DNA from: Vulcanimicrobiota bacterium
Lineage (GTDB): Bacteria > Vulcanimicrobiota > Vulcanimicrobiia > Vulcanimicrobiales > Vulcanimicrobiaceae
Assembly: GCA_019233165.1 (NCBI GenBank)
Contig: JAFAMS010000144.1
Span: forward strand, 1-6,916
Length of the DNA: 6,916 nucleotides
Direction of reading: 5' to 3'
The stretch's first letter is position 1, and each line of letters begins with the position of its first letter. Below are positions 1 through 5,783 of the stretch, one piece after another. The notes beneath the pieces were generated by a model. It was not told the origin of the DNA, did not search any database, and was given only the letters and a program-made list of their open reading frames with translations. A program made the position numbers and the translations under genes.

Positions 1-10
1 CAACTAGTCG

Positions 11-910
11 TTAGTGCGAATGGGGATCGATGACGTCGCGCAGGCCGTCGCCGAAGAGGTTCACGCCGAGGACCGCGATCGAGATCGCTAGCCCGGGGAA
101 GGTCTCGAGCCACCACGCCGTGTCCATATATTGCCGTCCGTCGGCGAGCATCGAGCCCCACGACGGGACCGTCGGCGGCGCGCCTAGACCTAAAAACGAG
201 AGCGCGCTCTCCAAGATGACGGTCCGCGCGACCTCGAAGGTCGCCAGGACGATCACCGCCGAGGCAATGTTCGGCAGGATGTGGCGCAGCAAGATTCGCG
301 ACCGCGAGGCGCCGGTCGCCTGCGCCGCCGAGACGTACTCACGCTCGCGAGCTGCGAGCGTCTCGGCGCGGACGACCCGCACGTATTGCACCCAGCTCGT
401 CACTCCCAGGACGACGATCACGGTCGTCAAGCTTGGACCGATCACGGCGACGATCGCGACCGCGAGGAGCAAGAACGGGAACGCGAGCTGCAAGTCGGTG
501 ATCCGGGCGATCACGTCGTCGACGATCCCGCCGAAATATCCGGCGACCATCCCCGCGGTCACGCCGATCGTCCCGCCGATCGCGACCACGGAGAGGCCGA
601 CGATCGAAGAAACGCGCGCGCCATAGAGGATCCGCGAAAGGATGCAACGGCCGAGATTGTCCGTCCCAAGCGGAAACGTCGTGGTCCCGCCGTGCATCCA
701 CATCGGCGGCTGGGTGACGCGCGCGAGATCTTGGAGGTTGGGATCGTGCGGCGCAAGCCACGGCGCGAGGATCGCGCAGAAGCCGACGATGATGACGATG
801 ACCCCACCCACGATCGCGGCCGGTTCGCGGACGAGTCGCGACCACCACGTTCGCCGGACGAGCTCCTCGTCGCGAGCGATCGTGCGATCGACGAGCGCCA
901 CGGTTGCCAT
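11..910 (-). CDS. ABC transporter permease, DppC/OppC family (peptide/opine/nickel type)
   Basis: This is one of the two inner-membrane subunits forming the translocation path of a family-5 ABC importer. The 299-residue length is normal. After a short cytoplasmic tail comes a first membrane helix at about residues 32-52, then the family linker motif FPLGTDNLGRC at 79-89. Further hydrophobic helices lie near 103-127, 142-157, 161-175, 213-235 and 273-288. The cytoplasmic EAA loop that contacts the ATPase is at about 191-213 (YVSAAQATGASRSRILLRH). It is followed by LSFLGLGAPPTVPSWG at 237-252, which is diagnostic for DppC-type permeases. The start is an ATG four bases after the stop of the DppB-like gene, so the two are very likely co-translated. 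Only a weak AGG lies upstream. The family linker usually ends GRD, and here it ends GRC. The family call is firm, but the substrate cannot be read from the permease. Confidence 0.95.
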   Translation of the reverse strand: MATVALVDRTIARDEELVRRTWWSRLVREPAAIVGGVIVIIVGFCAILAPWLAPHDPNLQDLARVTQPPMWMHGGTTTFPLGTDNLGRCILSRILYGARVSSIVGLSVVAIGGTIGVTAGMVAGYFGGIVDDVIARITDLQLAFPFLLLAVAIVAVIGPSLTTVIVVLGVTSWVQYVRVVRAETLAAREREYVSAAQATGASRSRILLRHILPNIASAVIVLATFEVARTVILESALSFLGLGAPPTVPSWGSMLADGRQYMDTAWWLETFPGLAISIAVLGVNLFGDGLRDVIDPHSH

Positions 911-914
911 GGAT

Positions 915-1832
915 TCAGTCGTACCTGATGCGCGGGTCGAGTGCGGCGTACATGAGATCGACGATCACGTTGAGGATCACGAAGATCGTCGCGGCCAGGA
1001 GCACGACGACCTCGACGACGGGAAAGTCGCGGTCGTAGATCGCCTGGATCGCAAGCCTTCCGATACCCGGCCAGGCGAAGATCGTTTCCGTGATGAGCGC
1101 GCCGGAGAGCAGCGTGCCCAGCTCGACGCCGATTTGGGTGATGATCGGCAGCCAGGCATTGCGCATCGCGTGGTGGCCGATGAGCCGCCAGCTTCCGACG
1201 CCTTTCGCGAGCGCGGTCCGCAAGAAGTCGCTGTGCAGGACATCGAGCAACGCGCCCCGCGTCAAGCGCATCAGTTTCGCCATCGAGAACAGACCGAGCG
1301 TCAATGCCGGCAAGACCAAGTGGCTGAGCCCGCCGATCCCGCTGACGGGAAACCACCCGAGCCACACGCCGAAAACCAGGATCAGCATCAACCCGATCCA
1401 GTAGGTCGGCCCGCTCTGGCCGAGCAAGGCGAAGAGCCGCACGGCGAAATCGAATGGCGTGTTCGGCTTCACCGCAGAGACAATTCCCGCCGGAACGGCG
1501 ACCAGCACCGCGATGAACATCGCCGCGAAGCCGAGCTCGAGCGTCGCCGGAAGGCGCTCGAGCGCGAGCCCCATCGCCGGCGTGTTGTGGCGTAGCGAAT
1601 CGCCGAAGTCCCCGCGAATCGCTTGACCGGCGAACTTTGCGAACTGCTCGTAGAGCGGGCGGTCGAAACCTTCGGCGTGGCGGAATGCGGCGATGTCGGC
1701 CTGCGTCGCTTCGGGCGGAAGCATGATCGCTGCCGGATCGCCGGTCAAGTGGACGATGAAGAACACGACGACCGCGACGCCGACCAGCACCCATGCTGCG
1801 CCGAAGATCCGGCGAAGGACGTACGCGGTCAT
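915..1832 (-). CDS. ABC transporter permease, DppB/OppB family (peptide/opine/nickel type)
   Basis: This is the partner inner-membrane subunit of the same importer, 305 residues, the usual length for DppB-like proteins. Helix 1 is at about residues 9-29. A periplasmic stretch follows, containing GDPAAIMLPPEA and the family-typical FDRPLYEQF (56-64) and GDFGDSLRHNTP (74-85). More helices lie at about 99-121, 133-157, 172-188, 229-250 and 274-297. The EAA-type cytoplasmic loop for ATPase docking is at about 203-228 (FLRTALAKGVGSWRLIGHHA). The ETIFAWPGIGRL motif at 249-260 and the C-terminal LDPRIRYD are hallmarks of the family. The ATG start sits 10 bases after the stop of the solute-binding protein gene, with GGCAGG just upstream as a possible ribosome site. 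Gene order (binding protein, B, C) is the classical dpp/opp order. Confidence 0.95.
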   Translation of the reverse strand: MTAYVLRRIFGAAWVLVGVAVVVFFIVHLTGDPAAIMLPPEATQADIAAFRHAEGFDRPLYEQFAKFAGQAIRGDFGDSLRHNTPAMGLALERLPATLELGFAAMFIAVLVAVPAGIVSAVKPNTPFDFAVRLFALLGQSGPTYWIGLMLILVFGVWLGWFPVSGIGGLSHLVLPALTLGLFSMAKLMRLTRGALLDVLHSDFLRTALAKGVGSWRLIGHHAMRNAWLPIITQIGVELGTLLSGALITETIFAWPGIGRLAIQAIYDRDFPVVEVVVLLAATIFVILNVIVDLMYAALDPRIRYD

Positions 1833-1842
1833 CGCCTGCCGG

Positions 1843-3402
1843 TTATTGTTTCAGCGACATTTCGATGCCGTAGATCGCCTCGTCGGCTCGCGGCGTCCAA
1901 ACCAGCCGGCGCGAGGCGCCGTAGAGGTCCTCGAACTGGAACAAGAAGATCCAAGGAGCCGCGTCGTCGACCTCGTTCGCGATTTTCTGATACATCCCGC
2001 GGCGTTTGCTCGCATCGAACTCGTAGCGCGCATCGGCGAGCTGTTTGTCGACCTCGGGCGTCCACCAGGTCGCGATCCCGCCTTCGCTCGAGAACAGCGG
2101 CGTGAAGATCGGATCCGGATCGAACTGCGGGAGACCACCCCAGCCGAGCAAGTACAGCGGCTGCTCTTCGCGGCGGTTGATCATGTTGCTGTAGTTCGTC
2201 CATTCCCACGGACGCACGGTGGTTTTGATTCCGGCGGCGTTGAGATAGCCTGCGACTGCCTCGGCGACTTCCTTGTCGCGATTGTAGCGTCCGGCCGGCG
2301 TGTTCAGGACGACGTCTAAGCCTTTGCCGTCGGGGTAGCCGGCTTTGGCGAGCAGCTCCTTCGCCTTGGCGACGTCGTAATGGTAGCCTTTGAATTTCGG
2401 ATCGAATCCGAAGAACCCGTACGGGATCGGCGATTGCAGCTCGTAGCCGCGGCCGCCCATCACGTTCTTGACGATCGCCGGGACGTCGACGGCGTAGTTG
2501 CACGCTTCGCGGAAGAGCTTGTTCTGCTGCGGCCCCGGCTTGAGCGTGTTGAACGCGATGAAGAGCTGCCGGTTGCTGCGCGCGCTCGCCATCCGCGTCG
2601 TGCGGCTCCCTTCGATCGAGATCGCGTATTGCGGCGGAACGTTTGTGATGAGATCCGTTTCCCCGGTCTTGAGCGCCGCGACGCGCGCGGCGGCGTCGGG
2701 GATCGGACGATAGATCAGATGCTGGACCTTCGGCGCGCCCCCGAAGTAGTTCGGGTTCGCGTCCATCTCGACTTGCTCGTCCTTCTTCCACGCTTTGAGA
2801 ATGAACGGTCCCGTCCCCATCGCGTGCGTCTCCATGTACGCATCCCCGTGCTCTTGCCAGAACTTCGAGTCGACGATGTACGGGCGCTGCCGTTGGAACG
2901 GCAACAAGACGCTCGCGCGCTTGACGATGAACCGGACCGTCAACGGATCGGGCGTCTCGACGCGCTCGATCTCCGAGACGTACGTCCCCTGGACCGACTT
3001 ATAGTTCGGGTCCTTGATCTTCTCGACCGTAAACTTCACGTCGGCGCTCGTGAACGGATCCCCGTTCCAGAACTTGACGTTCGGACGCAGCTTGTACTCG
3101 ACGACCGTGTTCGAGACGCGCTTCCAGGAGAGCGCCAGGTTCGGCACCGGCTTCCCGTCGTTGGTGAAGTTTACGAGATAGTCGTACATGTTGCCGAGGA
3201 CGTTGAAGGTCGGCGTGATCGTCGTGCGGATCGGGCTGAGGGTGTCGATATCGACGCCCTGGGAGACGACGACGGTACCCGGGTCGGCTGCGCGCGTCGG
3301 CGCCGGCGGCGAGGCGAGAGCCAACGCAAACCCACCCAGGATCAAAAGAGCGATTGAGCGATTCTTCATTTGCGAGGTCGGTACGCCCCGGCGGGATTTC
3401 AT
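1843..3402 (-). CDS. Secreted solute-binding protein of ABC importer, SBP_bac_5 (DppA/OppA) family
   Basis: This protein captures the substrate outside the membrane and delivers it to the DppB/DppC-like pair downstream. As given it has 519 residues, normal for the family. The SBP_bac_5 core is clear: the signature VEYKLRPNVKFWNGDPFTSA (near residue 100), then MGTGPFILKAWKKDEQVEM and NPNYFGGAPKVQHLIYRPI in the first lobe, and a second lobe with PYGFFGFDPKFKGYHYD and KAKELLAKAGYPDGKG. A Sec signal peptide is visible (MKNRSIALLILGG, then ALALASPPAPTRA), with probable cleavage after TRA. There is no lipobox cysteine, so it is soluble or periplasmic rather than a lipoprotein. The start is uncertain. 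The ATG at 3402 is three bases past the fumarylacetoacetase stop. The ATG at 3369 gives 508 residues and a more typical signal peptide. Neither has a good Shine-Dalgarno. Family-5 members bind di/oligopeptides, opines, nickel chelates and some sugars, so the ligand is not assignable. Confidence 0.94.
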   Translation of the reverse strand: MKSRRGVPTSQMKNRSIALLILGGFALALASPPAPTRAADPGTVVVSQGVDIDTLSPIRTTITPTFNVLGNMYDYLVNFTNDGKPVPNLALSWKRVSNTVVEYKLRPNVKFWNGDPFTSADVKFTVEKIKDPNYKSVQGTYVSEIERVETPDPLTVRFIVKRASVLLPFQRQRPYIVDSKFWQEHGDAYMETHAMGTGPFILKAWKKDEQVEMDANPNYFGGAPKVQHLIYRPIPDAAARVAALKTGETDLITNVPPQYAISIEGSRTTRMASARSNRQLFIAFNTLKPGPQQNKLFREACNYAVDVPAIVKNVMGGRGYELQSPIPYGFFGFDPKFKGYHYDVAKAKELLAKAGYPDGKGLDVVLNTPAGRYNRDKEVAEAVAGYLNAAGIKTTVRPWEWTNYSNMINRREEQPLYLLGWGGLPQFDPDPIFTPLFSSEGGIATWWTPEVDKQLADARYEFDASKRRGMYQKIANEVDDAAPWIFLFQFEDLYGASRRLVWTPRADEAIYGIEMSLKQ

Positions 3403-3405
3403 CCT

Positions 3406-4665
3406 TTAGACGACCGTCCCCCGAACCTCCCCAAACCCGATCCGCGGGCGGCCGGGACGCTCCGAGACGCCGCGCATGATGACGGTGTCACCGTCCTCGA
3501 GAAATGCGCGCGACGAACCGTCCGCCAGGGTCAGCGGCGTGGCTCCGCGCCGCGTGAGCTCGAGCAGGCTGCCGAAGGTTCCCTCGTCTGAACCCGAGAC
3601 CGTTCCGGAGCCGTAGAGATCGCCGGGTCGGATTTGCGTCCCATTGCTCGTGAGATGCGCGAGCTGCTGCGGCATCGTCCAATACATCCCGCGAAAGTTG
3701 ACGCGGCTGATCGTCTGCGGCGCGAGCAATCGCGCGCGCATCCCGGCGGACTCGAGCTCGACGGTGAGCTCGACGTCGAACGCCCAATCTTCACCGACGC
3801 GCAGATACTCGAGGGGCGCAGGATCTTGCGCGCGATTCGGTACGCGATACGGCGCAAGCGCGTCGAGCGTCACGATCCACGGCGAGATCGACGTCGCAAA
3901 CGATTTCGAGAGAAACGGCCCGAGCGGCTGTCCTTCCCATGCTTGGATGTCGCGGGCGCTCCAGTCGTTCAAGAGGACGAGGCCGAAGATGTGCTCGGCC
4001 GCGCGGCCCGTCGGAATCGCCGCACCGTTCGGATTCGCGGGGCCCGTGACGAACCCGAGCTCGAGCTCGTAGTCGAGCTGCCGCGAAGGGCCGAACCGCG
4101 GCGCCGCGTCGGGCGCGCTCTTCGTCTGTCCGCACGGACGCTCGATCGGCGTCCCGCTCGCCACGACCGTGCTCGAGCGTCCGTTGTACGCGATCGGTAT
4201 CCAGCGATAGTTCGGCATCAGCGGCTCGCCGCCGGGACGAAAGATTTTCCCGACGTTCGTCGCGTGCTCGATCGACGAATAGAAATCGGCGTAGTCGCCG
4301 ATCGCGATCGGCAAATGAAGTCGCACCTCGCTTTGCGGGGCGACGAGCTCGTCGGCGAGCCCCGCGCGATCTCGGATCTCGGAACTCTCGTCGCGCAGAA
4401 GCGATAGCAAACGCGCGCGCGTCGCCTGCCATGCGTCGCGTCCGAGGGAGAGAAATGCGTTGAGCGAGGGCTGCGAAAACGTGCCTGTGGGGTCGGCCAG
4501 GATCCCGTCGAGCAAGCCGGCTTCACCCAGACGCGCGAGATCGATCACGGAGTCGCCGAGTGCGACGCCGACGCGCGGCGCGCCGCCGGGTGGCGAAAAG
4601 ATCCCGTACGGCAGATTCTCGAGCGGGAAATCGCTACCCGGAGGTATCGAAACCCAGGAGCGCAT
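3406..4665 (-). CDS. fahA: Fumarylacetoacetase (fumarylacetoacetate hydrolase)
   Basis: This enzyme hydrolyses 4-fumarylacetoacetate to fumarate and acetoacetate, the last step of phenylalanine/tyrosine degradation through homogentisate, in the cytoplasm. From the ATG at 4665 the protein has 419 residues, the same length as the well-studied mammalian enzyme. The N-terminal SH3-like domain carries FPLENLPYGIFS at 13-24. The catalytic domain has DYADFYSSIEHATNVGKIF at 124-142. Known active-site residues recur one position higher than in the mammalian numbering: metal ligands D127, E200, E202 and D234; catalytic H134; and R143, Y160, Q241 and K254. Also diagnostic are NDWSARDIQAWEGQPLGPFL (233-252) and RPGDLYGSGTVSG (346-358). 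The start codon overlaps the upstream stop (TGATG), with GGAG immediately before it, and the MRSWVSIPPGSDF beginning matches the family. An open extension upstream to 5001 is overlap with the neighbouring gene. All key residues are present, so the enzyme should be active. Confidence 0.96.
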   Translation of the reverse strand: MRSWVSIPPGSDFPLENLPYGIFSPPGGAPRVGVALGDSVIDLARLGEAGLLDGILADPTGTFSQPSLNAFLSLGRDAWQATRARLLSLLRDESSEIRDRAGLADELVAPQSEVRLHLPIAIGDYADFYSSIEHATNVGKIFRPGGEPLMPNYRWIPIAYNGRSSTVVASGTPIERPCGQTKSAPDAAPRFGPSRQLDYELELGFVTGPANPNGAAIPTGRAAEHIFGLVLLNDWSARDIQAWEGQPLGPFLSKSFATSISPWIVTLDALAPYRVPNRAQDPAPLEYLRVGEDWAFDVELTVELESAGMRARLLAPQTISRVNFRGMYWTMPQQLAHLTSNGTQIRPGDLYGSGTVSGSDEGTFGSLLELTRRGATPLTLADGSSRAFLEDGDTVIMRGVSERPGRPRIGFGEVRGTVV

Positions 4666-4667
4666 CA
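4663..4667 (-). other. TGATG stop-start overlap coupling the 285-aa gene to fahA
   Basis: On the minus strand the TGA stop of the 285-aa gene (4667-4665) and the ATG of the fumarylacetoacetase gene (4665-4663) share one base. GGAG lies two bases before the ATG, inside the last codons of the upstream gene. This arrangement normally means the ribosome terminates and restarts in place, so the two proteins would be made in linked amounts from one mRNA. Confidence 0.85.
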
Positions 4668-5522
4668 CTCCAAGAAGCCGAGCTCGCGCAGGCCGTCGAT
4701 CGGTTCGGTTAGGCTGCAGCTGCCGAACGACGAAAAGAGCTCGACGCGCATCGCCGCCAGCGTCGCCGCGCCGAAGCGATGATCGCGCCAGATCAGCGCG
4801 TCGTCCTCCAAGACGAACGCCGACGAATCTTCTTCTTCGAGCGCCGCTTGGATCGTCGCGAACGCGTCGCTGTCGCGATGCGCGACTGCCGAGGCAACGA
4901 GCAGGTTCAGGAAGCCGTGCTGCGTCATCCCCTCGCGCTTCGAGCGGAGCGGATGATGGAGACCGGCAGTGGCTTTGAACGGGATGTCGAGCCGTGCGCA
5001 CGCCGCCAGCACGTGGGTGAGCAGCTCATCGCTGGGGATCATTTCGGGTGTCTCGCCGCCGGTTCGTATCTTCGCCGCGAAGGCCCGCGAGGTACGCCGC
5101 TCGAGGGCGAGCCGTTCGAGGGCATCGTCGACACGTGTCAGCGGCGTCGCACCGCCGACGACTTCGCAGAAAACCGCGATCCGGCCGGGACGCACGTGCG
5201 ACCATGCGATGAGCGTTTCGATCAGCTCGCCGCGCGTCGCGTCGACGTTGCGCGGCGTCTCGAGCGCGACGATCGGGACCGCGTCGAACGCGGCAACGTG
5301 CGCGAGCGCCCGATCGACGTGACGGTCGAGAATCACCGACACCTGGGGCGGACGCACGCGGCTTGCAGCGACCTCCTCGAGCCGGGATGCCGGGACGACG
5401 AACGCGCCCACGGTCCCGGCATAGGGTCCGCTGCGTGCCGCAGCATCGGCTGCCAGCGCCTCGTCCATCGCTAGCTGCGCCGGCGGGAAGAGTCCGGCGT
5501 CGTCGATCAGCCGGCTCGTCAA
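4665..5522 (-). CDS. Conserved-looking protein of unknown function, predicted TIM-barrel-like, coupled to fumarylacetoacetase
   Basis: I do not recognise a named function. The 285-residue protein has no signal peptide or membrane segment and looks like a soluble enzyme. Hydrophobic strands followed by helices recur regularly: GAFVVPASRLEEV (39-51), VSVILD (61-66), VPIVALETP (82-90), RIAVFCEVVGG (114-124), AFAAKIRTGGE (147-157) and IPFKATAGLHHPLR (180-193), then HGFLNLLVASA (202-212). This spacing suggests a beta/alpha barrel. Candidate active-site residues at strand ends are E119, K151, K183, H189, H190 and H202. A C-terminal FGSCSLTEPIDGL (266-278) looks like a conserved tail. The first available start is TTG at 5522, without a clear Shine-Dalgarno. 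It keeps the conserved-looking DDAGLFPPA (7-15). The next choice is ATG at 5468, which would delete that segment. Overlap with fahA points to a role in aromatic amino acid degradation or a neighbouring step, but this is inference. Confidence 0.88.
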   Translation of the reverse strand: MTSRLIDDAGLFPPAQLAMDEALAADAAARSGPYAGTVGAFVVPASRLEEVAASRVRPPQVSVILDRHVDRALAHVAAFDAVPIVALETPRNVDATRGELIETLIAWSHVRPGRIAVFCEVVGGATPLTRVDDALERLALERRTSRAFAAKIRTGGETPEMIPSDELLTHVLAACARLDIPFKATAGLHHPLRSKREGMTQHGFLNLLVASAVAHRDSDAFATIQAALEEEDSSAFVLEDDALIWRDHRFGAATLAAMRVELFSSFGSCSLTEPIDGLRELGFLE

Positions 5523-5554
5523 CGCCGCGACGGCGGTGTTGAGCGCGCTTTGCG

Positions 5555-5767
5555 CTATCGCCCGAACTCCGGAGCGTTCTCGATCGTCGCGATCTGCGCC
5601 GCGGACGGAACCTTCTCCGTCGTGTCGCTTTCGCGCTTATCCGGCGCGGGCGTCATAACCGTGTAGTGGGAACCGTGCTGCTCGAGCTTCCCGGCAAGGA
5701 CCCGGCCGTCCGCAAGCGTAGCACGAATCCACTTGCCGACCCAGGGTTGAACTTCGGCGTCTGTCAT
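5555..5767 (-). CDS. Small 70-aa hypothetical protein, possible SH3/Sm-like beta-barrel
   Basis: This short reading frame begins MTDAEVQPWVGKWIRATLAD from the ATG at 5767 and ends with TAG at 5555, 32 bases before the TTG of the 285-aa gene. The segment at residues 9-38 (WVGKWIRATLADGRVLAGKL, then YTVMTP) alternates hydrophobic and polar residues around DGR and G turns. That is the pattern of the five-stranded SH3-like or Sm-like barrels found in small nucleic-acid-binding or adaptor proteins. The remainder (41-70) is polar and probably flexible. There are no cysteines, signal peptide or membrane segments. I do not recognise the family. It is supported as real by its position at the head of the operon and by composition that differs from the arginine-rich shadow frames. 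The open frame extends to an ATG at 5860, but the extra 31 residues (arginine- and serine-rich) lie inside the opposite gene and look non-coding. Confidence 0.65.
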   Translation of the reverse strand: MTDAEVQPWVGKWIRATLADGRVLAGKLEQHGSHYTVMTPAPDKRESDTTEKVPSAAQIATIENAPEFGR

Positions 5768-5770
5768 GAT

Positions 5771-5775
5771 GGAAG
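5771..5775 (+). promoter_or_regulatory. Shine-Dalgarno GGAAG favouring the phosphoribosyltransferase start at 5784
   Basis: GGAAG lies eight bases before the ATG at 5784, a normal spacing. The three earlier in-frame ATGs at 5766, 5769 and 5778 lack a properly spaced purine-rich site. The site therefore argues for MKESETF as the true N-terminus. It also lies inside the complement of the candidate minus-strand promoter, so the two genes share these bases. Confidence 0.45.
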
Positions 5776-5778
5776 ATA
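5773..5778 (-). promoter_or_regulatory. Candidate -10 element (TATCTT) for leaderless transcription of the minus-strand operon
   Basis: On the minus strand TATCTT fits the TANNNT form of a -10 element and ends five bases before the ATG at 5767. The minus-strand gene has no Shine-Dalgarno sequence upstream. A -10 this close to the start codon would place the transcription start at or next to the ATG, the arrangement known for leaderless mRNAs in several high-GC phyla. A hexamer this degenerate occurs by chance fairly often, so this is only a candidate. Confidence 0.25.
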
Positions 5779-5783
5779 TGTGG

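Noticed and set aside
642..1595. 317-aa plus-strand frame
   Set aside because: It has low-complexity polar composition (His, Asp, Gln, Arg) opposite the permeases and no domain.
559..1794. 411-aa minus-strand frame overlapping both permease genes
   Set aside because: It is an arginine-rich out-of-frame shadow crossing the junction of two well-supported permeases.
2380..3357. Long plus-strand open frame (325 aa) opposite the binding-protein gene
   Set aside because: It is extremely rich in Arg, Asp and Val with no recognisable domain, as expected for the antisense of a high-GC gene. The minus strand encodes a clear SBP_bac_5 protein.
3369..3402. Twin-arginine export signal at the binding-protein N-terminus (SRRGVPT)
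   Set aside because: The residues after RR do not fit the Tat consensus (no hydrophobic pair or Lys), and the segment may lie upstream of the real start. A Sec signal explains the sequence better.
3634..4407. 257-aa plus-strand frame opposite fahA
   Set aside because: It is an Arg-rich antisense shadow. The minus strand has every fumarylacetoacetase active-site residue.
4666..5001. N-terminal extension of fumarylacetoacetase up to an ATG at 5001
   Set aside because: The extra 112 residues are Arg-rich, overlap the 285-aa gene out of frame and exceed the normal family length. The ATG at 4665 gives the expected 419 residues.
5747..5752. TTGAAC as a -35 box for the phosphoribosyltransferase gene
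   Set aside because: No acceptable -10 hexamer occurs 16-19 bases downstream, and the best AT-rich hexamer (TATGTG) is 24 bases away.
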